From positions 785,982 through 849,981 of the forward strand of contig NZ_JH976434.1 in NCBI RefSeq assembly GCF_000306965.1: a DNA stretch of 64,000 nt, read 5' to 3'. The notes under the pieces are model-generated. The model ran no database searches. It saw only the letters and a list, made by a program, of their open reading frames with translations, and was not told the origin of the DNA. The position numbers were made by a program, and so were the translations under genes. Positions 9,571-18,221 of this stretch are shown here, in pieces. This DNA comes from Amphibacillus jilinensis Y1 (GTDB taxonomy: Bacteria > Bacillota > Bacilli > Bacillales > Amphibacillaceae). Each line of letters opens with the position of its first letter. Positions within the stretch are counted from its first letter, which is position 1.

Positions 9571-9641
9571 CAGTTCGAGATCTCATTGCCCTTTTTTCGG
9601 GATGAATTGTGACTCTCCGAATAAGTTCATATTTAGATTGA

Positions 9642-11426
9642 TCAACCCTCTAAAACATTAATTAACTCAAATGTGGTCACATCAACTAAACCACGATTTG
9701 AGATGCGAATGTCTGGAATAACAGGCAGTGCAATTAATGAAAACGTCATAAACGGTGCGTGGATCGAGCAACCAAGGTGTTGCCATGCCGCTTCAAGTTG
9801 CTGAACCTGTCTAACAACGTCTTCCGCGTTACGATCTGACATTAAGCCAGCTACTGGCATAGGAACTTCTGCTAAAACTTCACCTTCATCAACCACCAAC
9901 ATCCCACCACCAAGCTCAATTAACTTATTCGCTGCGATCACCATGTCGTCATCATTCGCTCCCATCACAAGCAAATTATGACTGTCATGAGCAACAGTTG
10001 AGGCAACTGCACCACGCTTTAAACCAAAGCCATGGGCAAAAGCAACTGAAATATCACCCGATTGATGATGGCGATCAAGACAAGCTAATTTAACGACATC
10101 TTGTGTTAAGTCTGAGTGTACTTCTCCTGTCTGATTCGCTGTTAGCTTAAATTGGGTACGCTCTGTTCGCGCACTATTTTCAATAATTTTTATGACATTC
10201 GTCATGACCGTTTGTTTGTCTCCACTTGTTTTAATGATCAAATCAGATGTCATTACTGGGCGTTGAACATGGACTGAATTTTTAATCTTATCTGGATACG
10301 TATATGTTGGTAAATCTATTACCAGTTTACCTTCGCTCGCAACGATCTCACCATTAACAATCACCATTGAAGGTTCCATCTTTTCTAAGTCATCAAGAAT
10401 CATCAAGTCTGCTACTTTACGCGGTGAAACACTACCATAATCATCAGCTAATTTGAAATAGCGAGCAGTATTTATCGTAGCCAGTTTTACAGCAGTAACA
10501 GGATCAACCCCCTCTTCTATCGCTCGTCTAACGACATGATTAATTTGTCCTTTCTCAACTAGAGTCTGAGGGTAGATATCATCGGTCACTAAAATAATAT
10601 GGTCTGTATTGACTTGATCTTCTGTTATCACCTTAATGACTTCCTTGACGTCTTGCCAAGCTGAACCTTCACGAATCATTAAATACATACCTAGACGTAG
10701 CTTTTCCAAAGCTTGTTCATGTGTCACTGTTTCGTGACAAGAATCAACACCAGATGCTAAGTACGCTTGTAACATTTGGTCTGATCCTTCTGGAAAGTGC
10801 CCCGTCACTGTTTGTTGTGCTTCAATCGTGGCATTGATCTCACCGATCATTTTCTGATCACGAGCGATCACACCCGGAAAATTCATGACTTCTCCAAGAC
10901 CAACCACGTTCGACCATGTTAGACCTTCTTGAACATCCTCAACCGTAATCGTAGCACCAGCATCTTCCAAACCGTCTGTTGCGGGTACACACGAAGGGAA
11001 GGTGGTGAATACATGCAACGGTAGCTGTTGTCCCTCGTCATGCATATAGCGCACGCCTTCTCTGCCAAATACATTCGCCATCTCATGTGGATCCATAAAG
11101 ATACTCGTTGTCCCTTTCGTTAAGGCAATACGGGCAAATTCAGTTACGGTTAGCATCGTACTCTCTACATGCATATGGCCGTCCATCAACCCCGGCGCAA
11201 TATATTTACCATTAAGGTCAATAACCTTGGTCGAATCACTAATCGTGTGATCGGCTTTGCCTACATATGCAATCCGTTGTCCTGAAATAGCAACATCGAT
11301 GCCTCTATTTAATTCACCTGTAATCACATTAACCAACGTCCCATTTTTTAAAACGAGATCAGCCGGCTCTTCTCCCAACGCTACTGCTATTAATTGTTTA
11401 TTCATTTTCGGTAATTGACTAATCAT
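9642..11426 (-). CDS. ade: Adenine deaminase
   Basis: Hydrolyses adenine to hypoxanthine and ammonia in purine salvage. 594 residues, the normal length of the bacterial amidohydrolase-type enzyme. Metal-site motifs are visible: GLMDGHMHVESTM (about 80-92), DPHEMANVFG (about 112), GHFPEG (about 208), then a conserved C-terminal domain with VAHDSHNLLVMGAND. AAGGGGAG lies 8 bp before the ATG. Monocistronic, with its own terminator and a purine riboswitch leader (11561-11628). Confidence 0.96.
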   Translation of the reverse strand: MISQLPKMNKQLIAVALGEEPADLVLKNGTLVNVITGELNRGIDVAISGQRIAYVGKADHTISDSTKVIDLNGKYIAPGLMDGHMHVESTMLTVTEFARIALTKGTTSIFMDPHEMANVFGREGVRYMHDEGQQLPLHVFTTFPSCVPATDGLEDAGATITVEDVQEGLTWSNVVGLGEVMNFPGVIARDQKMIGEINATIEAQQTVTGHFPEGSDQMLQAYLASGVDSCHETVTHEQALEKLRLGMYLMIREGSAWQDVKEVIKVITEDQVNTDHIILVTDDIYPQTLVEKGQINHVVRRAIEEGVDPVTAVKLATINTARYFKLADDYGSVSPRKVADLMILDDLEKMEPSMVIVNGEIVASEGKLVIDLPTYTYPDKIKNSVHVQRPVMTSDLIIKTSGDKQTVMTNVIKIIENSARTERTQFKLTANQTGEVHSDLTQDVVKLACLDRHHQSGDISVAFAHGFGLKRGAVASTVAHDSHNLLVMGANDDDMVIAANKLIELGGGMLVVDEGEVLAEVPMPVAGLMSDRNAEDVVRQVQQLEAAWQHLGCSIHAPFMTFSLIALPVIPDIRISNRGLVDVTTFELINVLEG

Positions 11427-11471
11427 TAATTAAACTCCCCTTCTCATTTCATTAACCGCATGATGGTATTG

Positions 11472-11497
11472 AAAAAAGCCTAGTAATAACTAGACTT
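11472..11497 (-). terminator. Intrinsic terminator in the ade leader
   Basis: On the minus strand AAGTCTAG pairs with CTAGGCTT around TTATTA, followed by a T run. It lies about 60 nt after the purine aptamer and 45 nt before the ade start, where an expression platform should be, so ligand binding probably switches ade off. Confidence 0.75.
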
Positions 11498-11560
11498 TTA
11501 TAAATGTGCAACGAAAAGAAAGGAGACTAACAACGTGTCAGATGCACCCTTCCTTGTCAC

Positions 11561-11628
11561 ACATGTAGTCCAATGATTTACGGTCATTCGGTAGAAACGC
11601 TTATGCCTATTCATAAACTTATACATGT
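11561..11628 (-). ncRNA. Purine riboswitch, guanine type
   Basis: The minus strand shows the aptamer core: P1 formed by two ACATGT strands, then TATAAG, the J2/3 sequence GTTTCTACC, the P3 arm ACCGTAAATCAT, and GGACTACATG. The base in the specificity position of GACTA is C, as in guanine/hypoxanthine aptamers; adenine aptamers have U there. Located before adenine deaminase with a terminator between. Confidence 0.88.
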
Positions 11629-11793
11629 ACGCCACAAGCTATGCTATTTTTTGTATCACTTTGCTCGATCAGAATCCACTTCCTTGTTAGATGATCTGTC
11701 ACTTGCATACACTCGGCTTTTAGCAAATCTGTTCGTTTTTCTGATATTTGCCACTTTAAAACCTTAACCATGTTGCTTCATACTTTTTTCTAT

Positions 11794-12645
11794 CTAACGC
11801 AAAAAACGATCATTTAAATAGTGATAAACGCCTTCTTGATCACAACTATATGTCGTGACTTCATCTGTTATCGCTTTTATTTCATCTGGCGCATTTTGCA
11901 TGGCAACAGTTTGTCCAGCTAATTCAAACATTTGCAAATCATTAAAGCTGTCACCGATAGCTAAAATTTGATCTGATGTTAAATGCAACGCATCTAGGAA
12001 ACTTTGAATTCCCGTTGCTTTGTTTTTTTCTGCCACCATAATTTCTATATTATGCTTAGAAGACGACGACGTAGAGAAAGGGATATCTTGTTTGAGCTGT
12101 TCTAATGTTCTTCCCCACTCTACCATCTTGTTTTGCTCTTTGCTAAAGCAGTAAAATTTAGAAAAAGCTTCACCTTCAATACGATCGACAAATGCAATGC
12201 CACCATTGATCGCTTCTCCACGTTCAATCCATTCGTTAATACCCACTGTATCCGGTTTTGGACCAGCAACAGCCTCAAGTAACATCGCTCGATCTTGTTG
12301 CTCTGCTTGGCAAGGTCCGGATGTAGGGAAAAGCTCATAATATACCCGTTGCTGACGTGCCTTCTCGATGACGTGGTCAATAAGGTCCACAGGCAATGTA
12401 TGCTGGAATAATTTCTTGTCCCCCAGATACCCTGTCATCCCATTTGAGCTAATAACCCCATCTACCGCAAATCCCTCCGGTGTCGTCGTGTAAATTTCAT
12501 CTTTCCCTCTGCCTGTTGCTATAAAAACATAGATACCTTTTGCACGCAAACGATCGATTATTTCTTTTGTGTTTAGACTGACACGGTTATAATGATCCAG
12601 AATCGTACCATCCATATCAAGAAAAATAGCTTTCGGTTCCGTCAT
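11794..12645 (-). CDS. Cof-type HAD hydrolase (sugar or nucleotide phosphatase)
   Basis: 283 residues of the Cof/YkrA subgroup of haloacid dehalogenase phosphatases. The nucleophile motif is FLDMDGTIL near the N terminus, the second motif is IATGRG, and the metal motif GDSFNDLQMFE is at about 230. A type IIB cap domain lies between. The substrate cannot be told from sequence; relatives act on sugar phosphates, FMN or pyridoxal phosphate. Stands alone on the minus strand, so the context does not help. Confidence 0.85.
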   Translation of the reverse strand: MTEPKAIFLDMDGTILDHYNRVSLNTKEIIDRLRAKGIYVFIATGRGKDEIYTTTPEGFAVDGVISSNGMTGYLGDKKLFQHTLPVDLIDHVIEKARQQRVYYELFPTSGPCQAEQQDRAMLLEAVAGPKPDTVGINEWIERGEAINGGIAFVDRIEGEAFSKFYCFSKEQNKMVEWGRTLEQLKQDIPFSTSSSSKHNIEIMVAEKNKATGIQSFLDALHLTSDQILAIGDSFNDLQMFELAGQTVAMQNAPDEIKAITDEVTTYSCDQEGVYHYLNDRFLR

Positions 12646-12792
12646 GCAATGATCCCCCTATTGCTTTATGTTTAAAATCTAGTATAGCACGTTTAAACAA
12701 GTTGAACAGGGGGAATTTTCTACTTTCGTTGTCTGTCACTTTCAATTAAACACTGTCTATTGACAAAAAATCACCTATTTACAACATGTTCA

Positions 12793-13755
12793 TCATTTAA
12801 TCGGCGCTAACTGCGCTTCAATTGCGGAACGTTTTCCCTCTAAGAAAGGTGGTAACGCTAATGATTCGCCCAACGATTCGACCGGTTCATCTGTGGTAAA
12901 ACCGGGTTCATCTGTGGCTAATTCATAAAGGATCCCATTAGGCTCTCTAAAGTAAAGCGATTTAAAATAATAGCGATCAATTAAGCCAGAGTTTGGCATG
13001 CGTTCTTCTTTTATCCTTTCATACCACAGCTTAAGTTGTTGTTCATCCTTTACACGAAAAGCGACATGATGAACACTTCCTCGTCCTGGCTTTTCCTTAC
13101 TTAAATCATTCCTCACTTCTAAATGCACCTCGGCACCTGTACCCCCTTGTCCCGTTTGATAAACTTCAACCTCTGCTTGTCCTTCCTGATAAGCGGGGTA
13201 ACGACCTACATGCCTGAAACCCATCACACGCGTGAGCACACGTTCGGAAAGTGCCAACTCAGGAATCGTCAATCGAATCGGGCCAAGACCCGTTATACCA
13301 TATTTTTGTGGAACTGGACTTTTATCCCACGGGATACCTGCTGCTACCCCTTGATTATTTTGATCGGATACAAGCATTAACCGTTGACCTTCAGGATCTT
13401 CAAAGAAAATCACTTGACGACCCAATTGTTCAGTTAAACCTTGATGTTTTACTTGATAGTGCTCAAAACGTTCAACCCAATACTTTAATGCCTCATCATC
13501 GGGCACACGTAAACCTGTAAGTGAGATGCTGTTATTACCTCGATACGTTTGACCTACACCGAGCATTTCAAAAAAAGTAAGATCTGTTCCGGGACGGCCC
13601 ATTTCATCTGCATAAAAAAGATGGTACATGTCTGGCGAATCTTGATTAACCGATTTCTTTACAAGTCGCATACCTAAAATTTCTGTATAAAAATGATAGT
13701 TCCGCTTTGCACTAGCTGTTAAAGCTGACACATGGTGAATACCTGAAAATTCCAT
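12793..13755 (-). CDS. Ring-cleaving extradiol dioxygenase, MhqO/MhqA type
   Basis: 320 residues: two vicinal-oxygen-chelate (glyoxalase-fold) repeats. The metal ligands are seen in GIHHVSA (about residue 8), SVHHVAFRV (about 228) and the late glutamate in GILYELATD. Relatives in Bacillus and Staphylococcus (YdfO, YkcA, MhqA) are induced by quinones and catechols and are thought to open hydroquinone rings. A palindrome at 13807-13826 matches the MhqR operator form, supporting that role. The ATG has GGAGGAG 8 bp upstream. Confidence 0.88.
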   Translation of the reverse strand: MEFSGIHHVSALTASAKRNYHFYTEILGMRLVKKSVNQDSPDMYHLFYADEMGRPGTDLTFFEMLGVGQTYRGNNSISLTGLRVPDDEALKYWVERFEHYQVKHQGLTEQLGRQVIFFEDPEGQRLMLVSDQNNQGVAAGIPWDKSPVPQKYGITGLGPIRLTIPELALSERVLTRVMGFRHVGRYPAYQEGQAEVEVYQTGQGGTGAEVHLEVRNDLSKEKPGRGSVHHVAFRVKDEQQLKLWYERIKEERMPNSGLIDRYYFKSLYFREPNGILYELATDEPGFTTDEPVESLGESLALPPFLEGKRSAIEAQLAPIK

Positions 13756-13806
13756 CGTTTCTCCTCCAATATCGTGAAAATCTTTTATAGATAGTATACG
13801 CTATAT

Positions 13807-13826
13807 TTATCTCGAATTCAAGATAA
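13807..13826. promoter_or_regulatory. MhqR-like operator
   Basis: TTATCTcGAATTCaAGATAA is a near-perfect 20-bp palindrome, 52 bp before the dioxygenase start. It resembles the ATCTCGAATTC-type box of the MarR-family quinone sensor MhqR. No mhqR gene is in the window. Confidence 0.7.
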
Positions 13827-13890
13827 ATACACAACACACTTCTCATCTTTTATAACATATGATATCCTTGATGTAATTATATAGCTTTGA

Positions 13891-13992
13891 CTACTAGGGG
13901 TGCCTATCAGTATAGGCTGAGAGAAAAGCGCGATGAGGCTTTTTAACCCTTTTGGACCTGATCTAGATTATACTAGCGTAGGGAAGTAGCTG
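13891..13992 (+). ncRNA. TPP riboswitch (THI element)
   Basis: Conserved blocks appear in order: GGGGTGCC, GGCTGAGA, ACCCTTTTGGACCTGATCT, and a final segment ending GCGTAGGGAAGTAG. This is the thiamine-pyrophosphate aptamer; it lies about 80 nt before thiW. Confidence 0.95.
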
Positions 13993-14011
13993 ATTTTACA
14001 ATCCGTCAGGT

Positions 14012-14039
14012 CCTGTCTTTAGCTGATGCAGGCTTTTTT
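14012..14039 (+). terminator. Possible expression platform of the TPP riboswitch
   Basis: CCTG(T)C pairs with GCAGG across a 10-base loop, followed by CTTTTTT. It is short for a terminator but sits directly between aptamer and thiW, where TPP binding would be expected to stop transcription. Confidence 0.5.
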
Positions 14040-14072
14040 AGCCTAAGCAACAATTAAAGGAGGACTTTTTTT

Positions 14073-14564
14073 ATGAAAAAAACAAAACACATCACGGTTA
14101 TGGCTGCATTTATCGCGATTGGCGTGCTTGGCGCCTCATTTCTCTGGTTCCCAACTGGGGTCGCGCGCGCTTACCCTATCCAACATGCAATTAACGTGAT
14201 TAGTGCCGTTATACTTGGACCTCTACCTACTGTTATTATTGCATTTGGGATTGGTTTGATTCGTAATTTATTAGGATTGGGCACTTTACTTGCCTTTCCA
14301 GGCGGTATGGCGGGAGCATTGCTCGCAGGCTTTTTTTATCGATATAAACAAAAAACACGTGTGGCTGTGATTGGTGAGCTGATCGGAACGAGTATTTTGG
14401 GTTCCTTATTATCGGTACCTGTTGCCCACTTATTAATGGGACAAAGCGTGGCTGTCTTTGCCTTTGTACCTGGCTTTTTTATTAGTAGTGTGACAGGCGC
14501 ATTGCTGGCCACCCTGATTTTATCACGTCTTAAACCAAGTAAATGGCAACAATATTTCCGATAA
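14073..14564 (+). CDS. thiW: ThiW, thiazole-precursor transporter component
   Basis: 163-residue membrane protein with about five hydrophobic helices; the ThiW family is predicted to carry hydroxyethylthiazole as the substrate-binding part of an ECF-type importer. An early charged start (MKKTKH) precedes the first helix, and the conserved FPTGVARAYPIQHAINV segment is near residue 25. AAAGGAGGA lies 8-10 bp before the ATG. The TPP riboswitch upstream supports the thiamin assignment. No ECF ATPase, transmembrane partner or thiazole kinase lies nearby, so it must use components encoded elsewhere. Confidence 0.9.
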   Translation: MKKTKHITVMAAFIAIGVLGASFLWFPTGVARAYPIQHAINVISAVILGPLPTVIIAFGIGLIRNLLGLGTLLAFPGGMAGALLAGFFYRYKQKTRVAVIGELIGTSILGSLLSVPVAHLLMGQSVAVFAFVPGFFISSVTGALLATLILSRLKPSKWQQYFR

Positions 14565-14571
14565 ACATAGC

Positions 14572-14597
14572 CCACTGCATCAAGCAGTGGTTTTTTT
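14572..14597 (+). terminator. Terminator of thiW
   Basis: CCACTGC-ATCAA-GCAGTGG followed by seven T residues. Confidence 0.92.
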
Positions 14598-14600
14598 ATA

Positions 14601-15100
14601 ACTCAACTTTCGCATCTGAATTTTCAGGGATAGCATTCATATTAAATATAAGCGTTGCTTTTGAATATAGATTTTCGATTTTAGACGCGCAGGTGAAATA
14701 TGTTCCGCTTTCCGCGATCGCACGAAAAGTGAGAATTTCGCATGAAAACGAGTTGTGATCGCACGAAAAGTAAAAATTTCGCACGAAAGCGAGTTGCGAT
14801 CGCACGAAAAGTAAGAATTTCGCATGAAAGCGAGTTGCGATCGCACGAAAAGTAAGAATTTCGCATGAAAGCGAGTTGCGATCGCACGAAAAGTAAGAAT
14901 TTCGCACGAAAGCGAGTTGCGATCGCACGAAAAGTAAGAATTTCGCACGAAAGCGAGTTGCGATCGCACACAAAATGGAGAAATCACATTCAGTATAAAC
15001 CCTCAGTCTAAGTAGACATAAGCAAGGGTGAGACTTCTGCGAGAATAGAATGAGCCCGCGAAAAGCGAATCCCTTGCTTTTCGGAGCGAAATAACGTGCT
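14601..15100 (-). repeat. Dispersed repeat element, copy 2
   Basis: Inverted relative to copies 1 and 3. On the plus strand it begins with ACTCAACTTTCG just after the thiW terminator and runs through the right arm, the array (14714-14967) and the left arm up to 'gagcgaaataacgtgct'. The outermost left arm (about 90 bp in the other copies) is missing; an IS3-like end starts 8 bp beyond, so later insertion or deletion probably removed it. Confidence 0.85.
14714..14967 (-). repeat. 41-bp tandem array, about six units
   Basis: The most regular of the three arrays; GCGATCGC appears at nearly every unit. Units differ mainly at GTGAGA/GTAAGA and at A/G in GCATGAAA/GCACGAAA. Confidence 0.92.
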
Positions 15101-15107
15101 TAACTTA

Positions 15108-15240
15108 TGATCCGCCCCCAAAAGTTAGACCTAAACTCTAACTCTTGGGGGTTCTTGATATGGTGAAATATAGTTTTGAATTTAAATGAAGCCTTGAAAG
15201 CGTGTTTAAGTGGTGAAGGAAAAAGCAAACACACATCTAC
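15108..15240 (+). mobile_element. IS3-family remnant (left end and start of orfA)
   Basis: TGATCCGCCCCCAAAAGTTAGA is followed by its inverted partner TCTAACTCTTGGGGG, like the end region of IS3-family (IS150-group) elements. The ATG at 15161 then reads MVKYSFEFK, the usual start of their OrfA, before a TGA at 15188. The out-of-frame continuation still resembles the family for about 40 bp. The rest of the element is gone. Confidence 0.6.
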
Positions 15241-15277
15241 TAACGATAAGCGAATAAAAAGCTTCTAATAAACAAAA

Positions 15278-15326
15278 TGACAATTAACAGTCAAAATATA
15301 ATTAAAATTTGACTATAAACAGTCAA
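15278..15326. promoter_or_regulatory. Two palindromic operators and probable promoter before rpiR-nagAB
   Basis: TGACaattaacaGTCA (15278-15293) and TTGACTataaacAGTCAA (15309-15326) have the same centre-side sequence and lie about 32 bp apart, centre to centre. The second contains TTGACT, a good -35 element, with TATCTT 17 bp on as a candidate -10. Binding here would block the promoter. They are likely sites for the RpiR-type regulator encoded directly downstream. Confidence 0.6.
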
Positions 15327-15359
15327 AATGATATCTTTAAGATATTAAGAAGGAGGCAC

Positions 15360-16202
15360 ATGATGAAACAAGATGCAAACGTCTCATTAAAACCCACCAT
15401 TCAATTTGAACAAAACAAACACCTTTTCACTAAATCCGAGCAAAAGATTCATCACTACATTACAACACATCAAGATCATGTCATTTATGATTCTTTAACT
15501 GAGCTCGCTGACCATTGCAAAGTCGCTGAGGCAACTGCTTTACGTTTTTTTCGCAAGCTTGGTTTTAGTGGCTTCCAAGCTTTTAAACTGGCCTATGCGC
15601 ATGAACTCACTTTAGAAAGGCCTAGCGATCAGTCAGTCGGGTACACGAAACAAATTAAAGACAACATGATCAATGCAATAGAACAATCCTTTCAACTGGT
15701 TGATCAAGATGAACTCAATCAAGTGATTGATCGCATTGACCAAAGCGAAGATGTCGTCATTTTTGGTATTGGTGCCTCAGGGATAGCTGCTCTTGATATG
15801 CAAAATCGCTTAATGCGAATTGGCAAAAATATATCCGTTGTGACGGATACACATGCTCAAATTATGCGAGCAACATCTGCAACTGATAAAACAGTCATTA
15901 TAGCCATTAGTCTTACTGGAAGTACAAAAGAGATTATTGACAATGTCACCATAGCGAGAGAAAAAGGTGCTACTATCATTGCTTTAACCAATTATGCGAA
16001 ATCGCCTCTAACTAAATTAGCACACTATATATTATTATCATCAGTCAAGGAGAATCCTATTGATAGAGGATCGCTCGTATCTAAAATATCTCAATTATTT
16101 CTAATTGATTTAATTTGCACAGGATTAACGATAAAAAATAATGATGAGGCCAAACGCATTAAGCGAGAAATCACCGAGAATACAACAAACAAGATTTTTT
16201 AA
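15360..16202 (+). CDS. RpiR-family regulator of amino-sugar use
   Basis: About 280 residues: an N-terminal RpiR helix-turn-helix (about 20-75; LTELADHCKVAEATALRFFRKLGF) and a C-terminal SIS sugar-phosphate-binding domain (about 120-245; FGIGASGIAALDMQNRLMRIG and SLTGSTKE). First gene of an operon with nagA and nagB, so it probably senses an amino-sugar phosphate. AAGGAGG lies 6-7 bp before the ATG at 15360; an in-frame TTG at 15309 is inside an operator palindrome and is not a start. The specific effector is not readable from sequence. Confidence 0.9.
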   Translation: MMKQDANVSLKPTIQFEQNKHLFTKSEQKIHHYITTHQDHVIYDSLTELADHCKVAEATALRFFRKLGFSGFQAFKLAYAHELTLERPSDQSVGYTKQIKDNMINAIEQSFQLVDQDELNQVIDRIDQSEDVVIFGIGASGIAALDMQNRLMRIGKNISVVTDTHAQIMRATSATDKTVIIAISLTGSTKEIIDNVTIAREKGATIIALTNYAKSPLTKLAHYILLSSVKENPIDRGSLVSKISQLFLIDLICTGLTIKNNDEAKRIKREITENTTNKIF

Positions 16203-16213
16203 GGAGAGGTACT

Positions 16214-17365
16214 ATGCTTATTAAAGGTGCAAAACTATTTTTAGAAGACCGTGAATGTATCGGAAACATCTTGATAGAAGCCGGAAAAATAACAAAAATA
16301 GTTGAGAAGCTTCCAAATGATTTAGCTGAAAACACAACTATAATCGATGGCTCCGGCTTAAATCTTATTCCGGGCTTTATTGACACACATATTCATGGAG
16401 CAAACGGTGCCGATGTAATGGATGCCACAGAGGATGCCCTTCAAACCATGGCAAGTTATCTCGTTAAAGAAGGAACGACGAGTTTCCTTGCTACAACCAT
16501 TACGCAATCAAATCAACAAATTGAAGCAGCCCTACAAACAGCGGCACACTTTCATGCCGAACATGGCTCTGCTGAACTACTAGGTATCCACTTAGAAGGT
16601 CCATTTGTTGAAAAAGAAAAAGCTGGTGCTCAACCCACTTCATTCATTAAAGCACCTAATCTTGATTTATTTAATCATTGGCAACAACTAGCGAACGGTA
16701 AGATTCGCACCATTACAATGGCACCCGAGCTAGATCAGGACGGTACATTTATTCGAGCACTTCGACAGGAAAATGTCAATGTATCTGCAGGCCATACCAA
16801 TGTAAATTTTTCTGAATTAAAAACAGCCGTGAATAAAGGGGTTAATCAGTTAACGCATTTATGCAATGCAATGAATGGCATTCATCATCGGGATATTGGT
16901 GCAGTCGGTGGTGCATTTTTACTTGATACACTGCATGCCGAAATTATAGCTGATGGCATCCATGTTTCCCCCCCAATGCTTGAGCTTATTTATCAAAATA
17001 TCGGTACTAACCGCTTAATCTTAATTACCGATGCTATGCGCGCGAAAGGGCTTCCTGCTGGGGATTACGAACTGGGTGGACAACCTGTAAAAGTAACGGA
17101 AGATCGAGCTATTCTAGCAGACGGTACCTTAGCCGGAAGTATCCTCAACATGATCGATGGCGCTAAACAACTGCATCAACTACCCGATGTCACCTTAAGA
17201 GACATTGTTCAGATCGCATCTGTCAATCCTGCTAAGCAGATCCATGTATTTGACCACAAGGGCTCAATAACGGTGGGAAAAGATGCTGATTTATTACTCG
17301 TTGATGACGAATTAAATTTGAAAATGACGCTAACAAAAGGAAAAGTAGCATTTAATGAGGAGTGA
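16214..17365 (+). CDS. nagA: N-acetylglucosamine-6-phosphate deacetylase
   Basis: Removes the acetyl group from GlcNAc 6-phosphate to give glucosamine 6-phosphate. 383 residues, family length. Amidohydrolase motifs: PGFIDTHIHG (about 53-62), HLEGPF (about 128), AGHT (about 194), HLCNAMN (about 215) and the catalytic aspartate in ITDAM (about 275). AAGGAGAGG precedes the ATG. Starts 11 bp after the regulator and ends 4 bp before nagB, so it is the middle gene of a three-gene operon. Confidence 0.97.
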   Translation: MLIKGAKLFLEDRECIGNILIEAGKITKIVEKLPNDLAENTTIIDGSGLNLIPGFIDTHIHGANGADVMDATEDALQTMASYLVKEGTTSFLATTITQSNQQIEAALQTAAHFHAEHGSAELLGIHLEGPFVEKEKAGAQPTSFIKAPNLDLFNHWQQLANGKIRTITMAPELDQDGTFIRALRQENVNVSAGHTNVNFSELKTAVNKGVNQLTHLCNAMNGIHHRDIGAVGGAFLLDTLHAEIIADGIHVSPPMLELIYQNIGTNRLILITDAMRAKGLPAGDYELGGQPVKVTEDRAILADGTLAGSILNMIDGAKQLHQLPDVTLRDIVQIASVNPAKQIHVFDHKGSITVGKDADLLLVDDELNLKMTLTKGKVAFNEE

Positions 17366-17369
17366 CAAC

Positions 17370-18098
17370 ATGAATATTATTAAAGTAGACGATTATCAAG
17401 CAATGAGTCAATGGGCTTGTCAGCATATTATTGATAAAATTAACCAAACGAACCATCCCGTATTAGGGTTGGCTACCGGATCCACACCTGAGGGGATGTA
17501 TCAGTGCTTAATTGACAGTTACCAAGCAGGATTCGTTTCTTTTAAAGACGTAACAACCTTCAATTTAGATGAATATGTAGGATTAGCTATTGACGATCCC
17601 AATAGTTATCATTCGTTTATGCAGGATAAACTATTCAACCATATCAATATCCGTGAAGAACAGACGCATCTACCTAATGGCAATACAAAAGATCATCAAC
17701 AGGAATGTAAAGATTATGAACGACTTATTCAACAAGCGAAAAATATTGATCTACAAATATTAGGGATTGGATTAAATGGCCATATTGGCTTTAATGAGCC
17801 TGGAACACCTTTCACTAGTCGCACACACATTGTTGAACTCGATCCATTAACACGTGAAGCGAATGCACGATTTTTTAATCAAAAACAAGATGTGCCAACA
17901 CATGCCATTACGATGGGCATCGAAACCATTATGGAGAGTAAAGAAATCGTATTACTTGTCTCTGGAGCTAATAAAGCTGAGGCGGTTAAGCGCTTGGTTA
18001 CAGGCGAACGCAGTGAGTCTTTCCCTGCTTCAATATTAAAACAGCACGATAATCTTACTATTGTAGTTGATCAGGCCGCAGCAGTCCATCTAAATTAA
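17370..18098 (+). CDS. nagB: Glucosamine-6-phosphate deaminase
   Basis: Converts glucosamine 6-phosphate to fructose 6-phosphate and ammonia, feeding amino sugars into glycolysis. About 242 residues. Motifs: LATGSTPEGMY near residue 34, the catalytic aspartate in NLDEYVG (about 66), the GLNGHIGFNEPG loop (about 130) and THAITMGI (about 175). ATG 17370 has GAGGAG 7 bp upstream, inside the end of nagA. It lacks the C-terminal allosteric extension of the E. coli enzyme, as in Bacillus NagB. Confidence 0.97.
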   Translation: MNIIKVDDYQAMSQWACQHIIDKINQTNHPVLGLATGSTPEGMYQCLIDSYQAGFVSFKDVTTFNLDEYVGLAIDDPNSYHSFMQDKLFNHINIREEQTHLPNGNTKDHQQECKDYERLIQQAKNIDLQILGIGLNGHIGFNEPGTPFTSRTHIVELDPLTREANARFFNQKQDVPTHAITMGIETIMESKEIVLLVSGANKAEAVKRLVTGERSESFPASILKQHDNLTIVVDQAAAVHLN

Positions 18099-18165
18099 CA
18101 GGCATCGATTTGCGAAATTTGTCATCCTATGTCAATTCACATCCTTTCTAGGCATGACAAATAAA

Positions 18166-18221
18166 ACGAACCTTCAATGTAGTGAGCGCTTTTGTTCTTC
18201 GCCCGCTGATTGAAGGTTCGT
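18166..18221. repeat. Long inverted repeat after nagB
   Basis: Perfect 13-bp arms (ACGAACCTTCAAT / ATTGAAGGTTCGT) enclose a second partial stem (AGTGAGC / GCCCGCT). There is no T run. It may protect the 3' end of the nag mRNA or be a degraded palindromic element; the phrase TTTTGTTCTTC in the loop recurs at 19555-19566. Confidence 0.65.

Noticed and set aside
11573..11767. Plus-strand open frame of 64 codons
   Set aside because: It lies antisense to the purine riboswitch and has no ribosome site.
14596..14987. Three minus-strand open frames through repeat array 2
   Set aside because: Same repeat artefact as in array 1.
15309..15359. TTG-initiated N-terminal extension of the RpiR regulator
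   Set aside because: The TTG is inside an operator/promoter palindrome; the ATG at 15360 has an ideal ribosome site.
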